Of a stretch of DNA of 64,000 nucleotides, positions 36,914 to 46,126 are shown in pieces (position 1 is the stretch's first letter; the number at the start of each line of letters is the position of its first letter). The notes beneath the pieces are model-generated. The model saw only the letters and a list, made by a program, of their open reading frames with translations. It was not told where the DNA came from and searched no databases. This DNA comes from Devosia sp. SD17-2 (GTDB lineage: Bacteria > Pseudomonadota > Alphaproteobacteria > Rhizobiales > Devosiaceae), in the NCBI RefSeq assembly GCF_029201565.1, contig NZ_CP104002.1, forward strand, positions 2,497,001 through 2,561,000. Reading direction: 5' to 3'. A program made the translations under genes and the position numbers.

Positions 36914-38415
36914 ATGAGGTTCCGAGCGATAACCGCGCCCGCCTGCCCGCCGCCATCCGCAATCCCGGCCTCCTGGTGGGCTGGTCGCTGGAGCGGGAAC
37001 ATGCGCGCCAGCCGATCGGCTTCTCTTTTGGCAATCCCATGCAGACGCCGCAACAGGGCTATCTCGATCCAATTTTATTCAATGACGAGGGACACCTCAT
37101 TACCATCGCCCCGACCGGGGCCGGCAAGGGCGTCGGCTGCATCGTGCCAGCGCTCTTGCGCCATGACGGTCCGGTCATCGTCATCGACCCCAAGGGCGAG
37201 AACTACGCCATCACCGCACGGCACCGCCGAGATCTCGGCCAGAAGGTGTTCGTGCTCGATCCGATGGGCAGCACAGAAGCGCCGCCCGAGGAAAGGGCCA
37301 ATTTTAATCCGCTAGATGCCATCGATGTCGAGGACGCGACTGCGGTAGACGAGATGAGCGCGGCCATCGCCACCTTCGCGGCACGGCTCAAGGCCGATCG
37401 CGATCAGTTCTGGGTTGGCCGCGCAACGCAATTGCTGATCGGCATTCTTGCTCATGTGCTCGCCGACCTGCCGCAACCCGAGCGCAACCTCGGACGCGTG
37501 CGGGACCTGCTACTGCTCAGCGTGGGCGAGCCTGACACGGTCATTGAACGGCTCAAGCGCTCGCGCCATCCGGTCGCCAACCAGACCCCTGGCCTGCTCG
37601 GCATCAAGGCGCCCGAAACCCTGGCCGGCATCCAAACCTTCGCGCAGGACATGCTCGGCTTCGTGCGCGGACCCATGGTGGAACAGGCGGTCTCCTCGAC
37701 GAGCTTCAATCTTGATGACATCACGGCCGGGGCGCCGATGACGATCTATATCGTCCTGCCGCCACATATGCTGAATTCGCACGGCCAGCTGTTGCGGCTA
37801 TGGATCAGCGCCCTCCTCGCAGCGATCATCCGCCGCCGCTCGAGGCCCGCTACCCCGACCCTGTTCATTCTGGACGAGGCGGCTCAATTGGGTCACCTCC
37901 CCCAATTGCAGCAGGCGATCACGCTTCTGCGCGGCTATGGTCTCAAGACCTGGAGCTTCTGGCAGGATGTCAGCCAGATCAAGCTGCACTATCCCTATGA
38001 CTGGGAGACGATGATCAACAATTGCCGGGTGGTGCAATGTTTCGGCGCCAACAATATGAGCGCCGCCCGCACCATGTCGGAACTCGTAGGCTTCGGAACC
38101 GCCGGCGGCGTCCTCGACCTCAAGGACGACGAGATCCTGCTGCAGGTGGCCGGCGACGAGGGCGTCTATGCGCGCCTTCCGAACTACCGCACCGATCCGG
38201 CTTTTTCCGGCCTCTACGACGAAAACCCGTTCTATGGCCAGATTCAGCAACCCATGACGCGCGCGCCGATGCCGGTACGCTGGTATATGCGACCGCGCAA
38301 GCCATGGGTCGATCCGTGGCTGGCCCCGCCGGCCTTACCGAGCGGACAGAACGATCCGCGCGCCGTCGAGCTTCTCGACCGCATTCGCAGGCGCCGCGCC
38401 GGAACGCGGCGATGA
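36910..38415 (+). CDS. TraG/VirD4-like coupling ATPase without membrane anchor
   Basis: A 501-residue ATPase of the type IV coupling protein family. Walker A is IAPTGAGKGVGCIVP (about 67), followed by IVIDPKGENYAITA, Walker B TLFILDEAAQLGHLP (about 318) and the TWSFWQDVSQIK sensor. True VirD4/TraG proteins begin with two membrane helices; none is present here. No relaxase, VirB or Dot/Icm genes accompany it. ATGA overlaps join it to the upstream unknown gene and the downstream patatin. It may use DNA or protein substrates inside the cell. Confidence 0.88.
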   Translation: MNEVPSDNRARLPAAIRNPGLLVGWSLEREHARQPIGFSFGNPMQTPQQGYLDPILFNDEGHLITIAPTGAGKGVGCIVPALLRHDGPVIVIDPKGENYAITARHRRDLGQKVFVLDPMGSTEAPPEERANFNPLDAIDVEDATAVDEMSAAIATFAARLKADRDQFWVGRATQLLIGILAHVLADLPQPERNLGRVRDLLLLSVGEPDTVIERLKRSRHPVANQTPGLLGIKAPETLAGIQTFAQDMLGFVRGPMVEQAVSSTSFNLDDITAGAPMTIYIVLPPHMLNSHGQLLRLWISALLAAIIRRRSRPATPTLFILDEAAQLGHLPQLQQAITLLRGYGLKTWSFWQDVSQIKLHYPYDWETMINNCRVVQCFGANNMSAARTMSELVGFGTAGGVLDLKDDEILLQVAGDEGVYARLPNYRTDPAFSGLYDENPFYGQIQQPMTRAPMPVRWYMRPRKPWVDPWLAPPALPSGQNDPRAVELLDRIRRRRAGTRR

Positions 38416-39500
38416 CGGCGGGCGAGGAGCGACCGAAGCGCATTCTCGCCATCGACGGAGGTGGCGTAAGAGGCGTGGTCGCAATCGCCTTCCTCGAAGC
38501 CCTGGAGCGCAAGCTGGGTCGGGAAGCCGGCGGTCCGGTGGCTTTGCGCGATCATTTCGACCTGATCGGCGGCACCTCGACCGGCGCGATCTTGGCGACG
38601 GCGCTGGCCCTGGGCGTGCCGCTCGACAAGGTCAGGAAACAGTATTTCGACATGGCGCCGGTGGTGTTCAAACGCACCATCCGCCGCATCAAGTTCCTGC
38701 AGGCGCAGTTCCTGGGTCAGGATCTCGAACGTCACATCGCCACCTTCACCGGCGAGAGCACGCTCGACACACCCCAGCTCAAGCCGGGCGGCCTCGCCAT
38801 CATCACCAAGCGCTTCGATACCGGCAGCGTCTGGTTCCTGACCAATAATCCGGACGCGCCCTATTGGAAGGACGGCGAGCATGTCGGCAACCGGCGCTAT
38901 CGTCTCTCGAGCCTGGTGCGCGCCTCGGCGGCCGCGCCGCTCTATTTCGCACCGCAGCGCATCAATGTGGTGGATGGGCAGCAGCCGGGCCTTTTCATCG
39001 ACGGCTCGGTTTCCCCGCATAACAATCCGGCCCTGGCGCTGCTGCAGATCGCCACCATTCCCGCCTATGGTTATAGCTGGAAGACCGGCGCCGACAGGCT
39101 GGAAATCACCTCCATCGGCACCGGCACCTATCAGGCGATACCGGGCAATTCGCTGCTGCTGCGCATTGCCGCCGGTTTCGCCGTCAAGAGCCTTGAATCG
39201 ATGATGGCCGATTGTGACGAGCAGGTGCTGACGATCATGCAGGCGCTGGGCCGCAATCAGACGCCGTGGAAAATCAATAGCGAAATCGGAGACCTAACGG
39301 ACGTCTGCATCGCGCCCGAGCCGCTCTTCACCTTCCACCGCTACAATCTGCTGCTCGACAAAAACTGGCTCGAACAGCGGATCGACGACGTGCCCGATGT
39401 GGATATGCTGGCGCGTTATTCCAAGCTGGACAATACTGTGACGATGCGGCCGCTCTACGAAATGGCCCAGCGCGTGGCGGCGCGCGAACTCGAGATCTGA
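38412..39500 (+). CDS. Patatin-like phospholipase
   Basis: A 362-residue patatin from the ATG at 38412 (MTAGEERPKRILAIDGG), overlapping the ATPase stop; the frame is open upstream inside that gene. The oxyanion motif DGGGVRG, nucleophile GGTSTGAI (Ser of the dyad) and aspartate motif IDGSVSPHNNP are all present, so it should be active. Patatins of the CapV type degrade membrane phospholipids when triggered in CBASS. No cyclase gene is seen here, so the trigger would differ. It is the likely effector of this operon. Confidence 0.9.
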   Translation: MTAGEERPKRILAIDGGGVRGVVAIAFLEALERKLGREAGGPVALRDHFDLIGGTSTGAILATALALGVPLDKVRKQYFDMAPVVFKRTIRRIKFLQAQFLGQDLERHIATFTGESTLDTPQLKPGGLAIITKRFDTGSVWFLTNNPDAPYWKDGEHVGNRRYRLSSLVRASAAAPLYFAPQRINVVDGQQPGLFIDGSVSPHNNPALALLQIATIPAYGYSWKTGADRLEITSIGTGTYQAIPGNSLLLRIAAGFAVKSLESMMADCDEQVLTIMQALGRNQTPWKINSEIGDLTDVCIAPEPLFTFHRYNLLLDKNWLEQRIDDVPDVDMLARYSKLDNTVTMRPLYEMAQRVAARELEI

Positions 39501-42500
39501 TCAGAGCCGTTCGCGCACCAGCCGGAAGCCCATCTTGTAGTCGCGATCGTCGCATCCCAGCCGGTAGCGGCTGGTACAAGTGGCGATGTGGTCGACAAAA
39601 TACCACAACCCACCGCGCATGGTGCGAGAGACATTGACCGGCGGGCGGGTTCTCGGCTCGTGGCGGGAATAGCGCGACGGGGAGTTGAGCAGCTTTTCCT
39701 CCCGGGCGTCGTAAAGATTGGCGCTCCATTCCCAGACATTGCCCAGCATATCGCGGAACCCCAGACCATTGGGCTGGGCGCCATATGGCGCACGGGTATC
39801 GCCAGGCGTTCCCCGGGCGTGGGCCAGCGCATTGGAGAGCGCCTCTGGCTCCTTGCTGTCGGGATGCTCATAAAAATTGCGACCCCACCAATATTCCCAG
39901 CGCTCATCGACCAGCTCCGGCGCCCCGTCTATCCTACCGTGACGGCAGGCATATTCCCATTCCGGCTCATGCGGCAGGCGGCAACCATAGGCCTGGCCGT
40001 CCTTCTGCCAATTGGCCCATTGGCAGAAGGCCCAGGCATCGTACCAGCTCACATAGATAACCGGATGATCGGCCGGCGGGTGCGGCCTTTCCACATCGGC
40101 CCCGCCGCCGCCGGCCAGCGAGAGATAGTGCAGCACCGATTGCCTGTGTCCCGGCGCGAAAAGCCAGAACCATTCGTGCAGCGTCGGGACATCCTTCATC
40201 GTGAAAGCGGCCACACGCTGCTCGCGCTCGGCAGGCGTTTCGTCCCGGCGGCGCCACTTCTCCTCGATCGCCTCTAGCGCGGCAGCACGGGCGGCGACCA
40301 AATCACCATGCGCGCGAACCGCGGCCTCGAAGGGCCCGATGATTTCGCCATGCAGGTCGTCAATATCCTCCTGGCGCAGCTTCTTGCCCTGCAAGCCAGT
40401 GAACCATTCCGGCCGATTGCATTCTTCCGAGACCAGCATGGCATCTTCGCCATTCTGGATACGGTCGAGCTGGAATTCCCAAAAGGCCCTGGTCTTGCGC
40501 GGAAAACCCTGGCGTTCGCTGGGCGCCCCCATGGAAAAAGTTCCGCTCTGCACCTCAATCCAACCTTGATCGATGAGGTCTGCCGCGACCGCCCTCTGCT
40601 CGTCCGTGCCGGTCTCGCGCAAGTGCTGGAAATCGCCACGGAACGTTTCAAGCGCGGTGCGGGCCAAAGCCGGCCCATCACCGCTCTCGTCGCCTTCGAG
40701 CAATGGACGTTCCAGATGCGGCGAATATTGCGCCCGGTTCTCGCCGGGACGCGAGCGCGCCAAAGCGTCGTAAGGGATATCCCACCAATCATCGACCGGC
40801 ACACCGGCAATGTCGTGCATGGTCTGCCAGGAGCGATAAAGCATCTCGGACGACCACAGGCGTTCCGTGCCAGCGAGAGCGAGCTTTGGATCGTACCAGA
40901 CGCTGGCGGAACGGACCCAGGTGGGCTGATTGATCGCCTCCTCGGGCATTTCGGCGAGGAAACGGTTGAATTCCTCGGTGGCGTCGGTGTCGCGCCCTTC
41001 GGGATAGAAAACGGCATGCCGCAATTGCCGCGTCTCGGCCTCGTCGGCGTAACGCGCCAGCCAGAGCGCCGCGAGGAATTGCTGGATGGTACGATTGGCC
41101 CAGACGACGCGCCCAAGGGAATCCCCCTCCATCCGGCCGCTTTCCAGGATGCCGTTGCCCACTAGGGTGGAAAAATGCCCCAGCGTCGCCAGATCTTCCT
41201 TGAACTCATCCCGCGTATAGGACCGAACCTCGTCGCGCCCCCGGGCGCGTTCGCACATGGTGAAGAGGCTCTCCCGGAAATCGGCGGAAAGCGGGATGGC
41301 GACCTGCTGTTCCTGCGCCGCTCCCGGGCCGCCGCTTCCTGCCTTCCGGCCAATACGGTCATAGCCGCGCAGCTTTTCAGGGCCATTGTAGAGCGTCCTG
41401 AAGGCCAGCGCCGAGAGCAGCCGGCGGATGTTGCGCAACCGTTCGCGATCGAGGTCGCTCCCGAGCGTCTCCATCGCCGTGGTCTCGATCAGGTTGTTAC
41501 CGGCGCGCCAATAGATGGCGGCGATGGTCCGGATCTCGCTCAGCACAGCAACCGGCAGTCCGCGCACATATTCAAGGACGCGCGGCACGCAGATGAAATC
41601 GCCTAGTTGCTTGGCGACGAGGTCGTAGCGCCAGCGGATGGCGTCGTCGGCCAAAAGATCGCCGCCGAGATAGGCGCGGCTCTGGGTCTCGTCGAATTCC
41701 TTCGGCTCGATGAAGCGCCAGAACCGGGCCTGCATGCGCTTGAGATCGGGCGATGAATCGGCCCAGTCGAGCAGCGGATGCGGTCGCCCGGCAATGGCGA
41801 TGGGCGTGCGGGCCCACAGGTGTTCGGTCTGCAATTCGGCGAGCAAGGGCGGCGTGGCCGTGCCGAGATGATCGAGCCCATCGACCAATAGCACGATGCG
41901 GCCATCCATGATGTCCTGCCGCACCCATCGGCCAATGGTGGTGAGGAGCGCCGTCTCCGGTCTCGCCGCGACCTCTCGATCGGCATCGAGCAAAACCCAA
42001 TTGGGATTGGTGGCGATCGGCGTCGCCCTAAGGATTATTTCGGCGATGCGCGCCACCATATCGTCGGTAGTAGGCGGCAGGTCGCTGGCATCGATGACCG
42101 CTGCCCAGACGCCCATCGCCTCGCCCCGCGCCGAGATGTCGCGTTCGAGACGCTTCATGGTTGTGGATTTACCGATGCCCCCGCCGCTGATGAAATAGAG
42201 CCTGGCGGGTGCGTCGCGAGCCTCTCCGATCAGGTCCGAGACGATCTGTTCCCGCGCGATCGGCGTCCATTCGCCATTGCTTCGTGCCTCGAGCTCAGCT
42301 TCGGTCGTCCGGCCCGCGACGAAACCCGCCGGCTTGAGGAATTGCAGCTGCCGACCATCGGCCGGCATCGAGAGCATCTCGAATGCCTGGTTGAGAATGA
42401 AGGGCGGCTGGCTGTTGGCGTGGACCGCCCGCAATTCCGCCAGTGCCTCCGCTTTGGGCGTATCGTCGCTGGCATGGAAATCCTGTCCGAAACGTAGCAT

Positions 42501-43139
42501 CCATGTGGCATCCAGCGCGGTTCGGCGCGAGGATTTCAGCAATGACCATTGATGCTGCTGAATGCTGTCTAGATAGCCATTGCGCGCGCCGGCCATGCGC
42601 TCGAAATTGGCGAACATACGGCCCGGATCATTCCCGTAGAATCCGAAAAAATCGGCGCCGAACTCGCTGGTCATCCGCAGTTGCTCGCGCTCGTAAAAGG
42701 CTTTCTGCCGGGCGATACTGGCCTGCTTGACCGGATCCTCGCTTGCTGGCCATGCCGGGTTTTCGCGGAAATAGACCAAGAGGCGCCGACTGTCGTTGAC
42801 GTTCCTCGTCCGCATGCTATTGAGCGCGGCATAGTATTCCCATTGCGTCCAGGAGAGATCTTCGGCGCTGACGCCATCGGGGAGCGGCGGCAGATGGGCA
42901 TCCGTCAGCTTCTCCAGCGCCAGCGCCTGGCCGAAATGGGAGCCGATGAAACATATGATTAGATCGGCGTTCTCGATGCTGTTGTGGATGGCGATGCCGT
43001 CGCTCAGCGTGTTGGGATAACTCGCCTGCGCATCGACAGTCATTTGTAGCGCTGAAAAGAACGAAGCCAGCCGCGTACGATGGTCGCCGCCATCGGCGCT
43101 GGTCGAACTGATGAACACGCGCAGCCCCCGCTCCAACAT
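39501..43139 (-). CDS. DUF4062-NACHT/STAND-FGE-sulfatase multidomain protein
   Basis: A 1212-residue protein. Residues 5-120 are DUF4062 (GLRVFISSTSADGGDH, ENADLIICFIGSHFGQ, SWTQWEYYAAL). A STAND/NACHT-type P-loop follows: Walker A YFISGGGIGKSTTMKRLE near 318, Walker B GRIVLLVDGLDHLG near 415. The C-terminal part from about 880 is a formylglycine-generating-enzyme fold (VQSGTFSMGAPSE, DHPVIYVSWYDAWAFCQWAN, RLPHEPEWEYACR, DMLGNVWEWSANLYD). This architecture suits an NTP-dependent immune receptor. The stop abuts that of the patatin gene. Confidence 0.85.
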   Translation of the reverse strand: MLERGLRVFISSTSADGGDHRTRLASFFSALQMTVDAQASYPNTLSDGIAIHNSIENADLIICFIGSHFGQALALEKLTDAHLPPLPDGVSAEDLSWTQWEYYAALNSMRTRNVNDSRRLLVYFRENPAWPASEDPVKQASIARQKAFYEREQLRMTSEFGADFFGFYGNDPGRMFANFERMAGARNGYLDSIQQHQWSLLKSSRRTALDATWMLRFGQDFHASDDTPKAEALAELRAVHANSQPPFILNQAFEMLSMPADGRQLQFLKPAGFVAGRTTEAELEARSNGEWTPIAREQIVSDLIGEARDAPARLYFISGGGIGKSTTMKRLERDISARGEAMGVWAAVIDASDLPPTTDDMVARIAEIILRATPIATNPNWVLLDADREVAARPETALLTTIGRWVRQDIMDGRIVLLVDGLDHLGTATPPLLAELQTEHLWARTPIAIAGRPHPLLDWADSSPDLKRMQARFWRFIEPKEFDETQSRAYLGGDLLADDAIRWRYDLVAKQLGDFICVPRVLEYVRGLPVAVLSEIRTIAAIYWRAGNNLIETTAMETLGSDLDRERLRNIRRLLSALAFRTLYNGPEKLRGYDRIGRKAGSGGPGAAQEQQVAIPLSADFRESLFTMCERARGRDEVRSYTRDEFKEDLATLGHFSTLVGNGILESGRMEGDSLGRVVWANRTIQQFLAALWLARYADEAETRQLRHAVFYPEGRDTDATEEFNRFLAEMPEEAINQPTWVRSASVWYDPKLALAGTERLWSSEMLYRSWQTMHDIAGVPVDDWWDIPYDALARSRPGENRAQYSPHLERPLLEGDESGDGPALARTALETFRGDFQHLRETGTDEQRAVAADLIDQGWIEVQSGTFSMGAPSERQGFPRKTRAFWEFQLDRIQNGEDAMLVSEECNRPEWFTGLQGKKLRQEDIDDLHGEIIGPFEAAVRAHGDLVAARAAALEAIEEKWRRRDETPAEREQRVAAFTMKDVPTLHEWFWLFAPGHRQSVLHYLSLAGGGGADVERPHPPADHPVIYVSWYDAWAFCQWANWQKDGQAYGCRLPHEPEWEYACRHGRIDGAPELVDERWEYWWGRNFYEHPDSKEPEALSNALAHARGTPGDTRAPYGAQPNGLGFRDMLGNVWEWSANLYDAREEKLLNSPSRYSRHEPRTRPPVNVSRTMRGGLWYFVDHIATCTSRYRLGCDDRDYKMGFRLVRERL

Positions 43140-43268
43140 GCTCCCCTCCCCTGGGCCAGAGAATTATAGATCCATCGACAGGCTCATGAATGATTAACGA
43201 TTGTCCCTAGCGGGGCTCCCTGTCAATCTGCGCTCGCCTTCATTGGTGGATATGGGAGCTGGATTGCC

Positions 43269-44231
43269 GTGCCTCACGCCCTGGACTTGAACCCGCTACC
43301 GAAAGACTGGACGCATGCAACAGAAGACGGCCTTCGGCTGGAGCTGACGACGCGCTATGGCAGCAGCGTTTTCGACCAGTTCTTCGAGGCCTATGACAGG
43401 GCCTTCACGCTGCCTGACGAAAAGGAAGAGCGCAGCGGCTTTGAGGCGGCGCTCGATCTCAACCATGGCGAAGCCTATCGGCGCCTATCCCGGCGCTTCG
43501 GTCCGTTCCGCGAAATCTGCCTCACGGTTCATGATGAAAGCCAGTTTGTCGGCGGCGCCAATTTCTTCGCCACCGTCTGTAGCGCGGCAGATGCACCCCC
43601 CGTGCTGACCAGCAATCTCAACTACATCTTCATCGAGCAGGGTACACGCGGAAAGGGCTATCTTAAGCGCATCATCGCCGCAATCCAGGCGCTGTCCCTG
43701 CATCTGTTCAAAGCCAGTGAACCGCTCGTGCCGGGACTGATGTTCGTCGAGCAGAACGATCCGTTTCGCCTCACGCCGGAACAATACCGGCTCGATACCG
43801 ACGTCAGTGGCCTCGACCAGTTCGACCGGCTATCGATCTGGGGGCGAGCCGGCGCCCGCATCGTCGACCACGCCTATGTCCAGCCGCCGCTCTCCGATGA
43901 CCAGGAGGCGGACGACACACTGGCTCTATCTGTGATTGGTGCCTCCGGCGCCAGTATTTCCGCCTGCGCGCTGCGCGACCACCTCGAGCGCTTCTTCGCG
44001 ATTTCGGTGCTCAAGGGCGTTGAAGAACTGGAAGACGACAGCGCGGTTGTTCAACTGCAAAGCCTTTCTGCCCACTGCGCGACGGGGCAAGAGATTCGCC
44101 TATTTGACCAATTGCCAATGCTCGCCGGGGCCAGTGCATTCAGCGACAAGTTCGACTTCTGGATCCATGACCGCCCACTTTCGCTGGTTAATGCCCTTGA
44201 GCATTTCGCCATGGGCCCCTGGCGCAGTTAG
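43269..44231 (+). CDS. GNAT-like acyltransferase
   Basis: A 320-residue protein from a GTG start with GGAGCTGG upstream. The central part has a GNAT motif A (LNYIFIEQGTRGKGYLKRIIAAIQ, about 115-140) after an FVGGANFFATV strand, fitting an acetyl-CoA-binding fold. The C-terminal 110 residues are unrecognised. The gene is divergent from the NACHT gene with a 130-bp spacer, so it may be a module partner or an immunity-type modifier. The substrate is unknown. Confidence 0.6.
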   Translation: MPHALDLNPLPKDWTHATEDGLRLELTTRYGSSVFDQFFEAYDRAFTLPDEKEERSGFEAALDLNHGEAYRRLSRRFGPFREICLTVHDESQFVGGANFFATVCSAADAPPVLTSNLNYIFIEQGTRGKGYLKRIIAAIQALSLHLFKASEPLVPGLMFVEQNDPFRLTPEQYRLDTDVSGLDQFDRLSIWGRAGARIVDHAYVQPPLSDDQEADDTLALSVIGASGASISACALRDHLERFFAISVLKGVEELEDDSAVVQLQSLSAHCATGQEIRLFDQLPMLAGASAFSDKFDFWIHDRPLSLVNALEHFAMGPWRS

Positions 44232-44687
44232 GTCGACCCTTCTGCCCGGAAACCAAGAGGATGTTGGGCCCCTTGGGCAACCGATCCAGGTTGGCCGAAC
44301 GTTTTTGACGGGTCTCTGACGAGATGAGAGGCGTGATTATTGGCAGGAAGAGGTAAAAACCGCCTTGCGGCACATTGACCGCATGGCCGTTGCTCAAAGA
44401 GGGCAAATTTAGATTTACCACCTAAACTCAACCCAAGGCCGCAGTGGGGATGCGAGGGGCCCTGCAGGACTGCAGTAATTTCGGCCGTGGACCGGACAGC
44501 TCGCAGACGTTGAAACCGCCAAACCCACTAGACCGGGCATCGTCCCATTTCTCCTGAACGGCCCCACGCAACACGTAATCGGTGAAGGGCACGCAGCCGG
44601 ATTGGCTGCACCCACTCCCCCCGAGCGATCTGCCAGAACGGCTAGGGAGAATTTTAAGTCACTGACTAAAAATAATTTTGAACACCC
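44232..44687. other. Degenerate spacer left of the IS3-family element
   Basis: About 455 bp without an intact gene. On the minus strand a stretch near 44470-44600 reads like coding sequence (CVPFTDYVLRGAVQEKWDDA) but has no start and no continuity across the IS, so it is probably a remnant of a lost gene. Confidence 0.4.
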
Positions 44688-44761
44688 TGTCCGTCGTCAG
44701 ATCATTTGGCGCAGTTTGGGTCTTGGATTAGCGGAGTATCGGCCTCGTCTTTGGGTTGATG

Positions 44762-45742
44762 TTATGCGGCGAGCTTGCGGTGCTGCAAGCGCCGATGCTG
44801 GATGGTTTGTCGTTTGATCCTTTCGCGCTGTTTTATGATGGCTGCGGCCCTGCCGAAGTAGGCGTCTGCCGGGGTCACGTTGTCGAGGCTCTCATGATAG
44901 CGCCTGTGATTGTAGTGTTCGACGAAGGCGCCGATCTGGGCCTCCAGGTCGCCGGGCAGGAAGTAGTTCTCCAGCAGGATGCGGTTCTTCATGGTTTGGT
45001 GCCAGCGCTCGATCTTGCCCTGGGTCTGGGGATGCATCGGGGCGCCGCGGACGTGGCTCATGCGATTGGTCTGGATATAATCGGCCAGTTCACTGGCGAT
45101 ATAGCAGGGGCCATTATCGCTGAGCAGCCGGGGCTTGTGATGCACATGCACCTGGTCGCAGCCTGAGGCCGCGAGGGCCATGTCCAGCGTGTCAGTGACG
45201 TCCTCGGCCCGCATTGTGTTGCACAGCTTCCAGGCGATGATGTAGCGCGAGTAATCGTCGAGCACCGTGGACAGATACATCCAGCCCCAGCCGATGATCT
45301 TGAAGTAGGTGAAATCGGTCTGCCACATCTCGTTGGGCCGCACCGTTTTGGTGTGGAACGCATCTGCCGCCTTGATCACCACATAGGCCGGGCTGGTGAT
45401 CAGGTCGTGGGCCTTGAGAAGCCGGTAAACGCTGGCTTCGGACACGAAGTACCCCTTCTGGTCGGTGAAGCTCACAGCCAGCTCCCGAGGCGAGAGTTCG
45501 GACTCTTCCAACGCCATCTCGATGAGCTGATCATGGACGGCAGTCGGGATCCGGTTCCACACCCGACTGGGTGCCGAAGACCGATCTTCTAATGCTTCAG
45601 GACCGCCACCGAGGTAGCGGTCATACCAGCGATAGAAGGTCCGGCGCGGGATGCCCAGCCGGTCCAGCGTGCGTTTTGTGGGCAGGTGCGACTGCTCAAC
45701 CAGATTGATGATCTCGAGCTTTTCGGATGCGGGATATCTCAT
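44762..45742 (-). CDS. IS3-family transposase OrfB (DDE integrase)
   Basis: A 326-residue rve-type DDE transposase. The N-terminal helix-turn-helix (LDRLGIPRRTFYRWYDRYLGG) is followed by the catalytic core: first D in MWQTDFTYFKIIG, second in LLSDNGPCYIA, and E in QTQGKIERWHQTMKN. The ATG overlaps the orfA stop (ATGA), so a fusion product by frameshifting is likely. All catalytic residues are present and the element could be active. Confidence 0.92.
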   Translation of the reverse strand: MRYPASEKLEIINLVEQSHLPTKRTLDRLGIPRRTFYRWYDRYLGGGPEALEDRSSAPSRVWNRIPTAVHDQLIEMALEESELSPRELAVSFTDQKGYFVSEASVYRLLKAHDLITSPAYVVIKAADAFHTKTVRPNEMWQTDFTYFKIIGWGWMYLSTVLDDYSRYIIAWKLCNTMRAEDVTDTLDMALAASGCDQVHVHHKPRLLSDNGPCYIASELADYIQTNRMSHVRGAPMHPQTQGKIERWHQTMKNRILLENYFLPGDLEAQIGAFVEHYNHRRYHESLDNVTPADAYFGRAAAIIKQRERIKRQTIQHRRLQHRKLAA

Positions 45743-46113
45743 TCTGGCTCGTCCCCATCCGCGATCATGCTTTTTTTAAGCAGACGGTTTTCCAGCGTCA
45801 GGTCGGCAACGCATTCCTTGAGCGCACCAGCCTCTCGGCGCAGATCCTTGACCTCATCACTGGTCGCAGCACGAGCAGTATCGCCCGCCAGTCGGCGCTT
45901 GCCGGCTTTCATGAACTCTTTCGACCAAGTGTAATACAGGCTCTGCGCGATGCCTTCCTTGCGGCACAGTTCGGCAATGCTGTCTTCGCCGCGCAGACCA
46001 TCGAGAACGATCCGGATCTTGTCTTCAGCTGAAAAGTGCCGTCGGGTCGCCCGGCGAATGTCCTTCACCACCTGCTCGGCAGGCTTTTTGGTGCTCGGGG
46101 ATTTAGCAGTCAT
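45739..46113 (-). CDS. IS3-family transposase OrfA
   Basis: A 124-residue helix-turn-helix protein from the ATG at 46113 (MTAKSPSTKKPAEQVVK). RRHFSAEDKIRIVLDGLRGEDSIAELCRKEGI is the DNA-binding part, followed by a leucine-zipper-like helix (LKECVADLTLENRLLKK). It binds the IS ends. Confidence 0.9.
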   Translation of the reverse strand: MTAKSPSTKKPAEQVVKDIRRATRRHFSAEDKIRIVLDGLRGEDSIAELCRKEGIAQSLYYTWSKEFMKAGKRRLAGDTARAATSDEVKDLRREAGALKECVADLTLENRLLKKSMIADGDEPE

Positions 46114-46126
46114 CTTGGTTCCTTCG

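Noticed and set aside
36910-38415. A complete conjugation or type IV secretion system
   Set aside because: Only a TraG/VirD4-like ATPase and a DotN-like protein are present; no relaxase, VirB4, VirB6, VirB8-10 or DotA-type proteins are seen.
38412-39500. A CBASS operon with the patatin as CapV
   Set aside because: No cGAS/DncV-like nucleotidyltransferase, HORMA/TRIP13 or E1/E2 gene occurs in the window.
44415-44615. A small minus-strand gene left of the IS3 element
   Set aside because: There is no start context, low-complexity translation and no family; it is better explained as a gene remnant.
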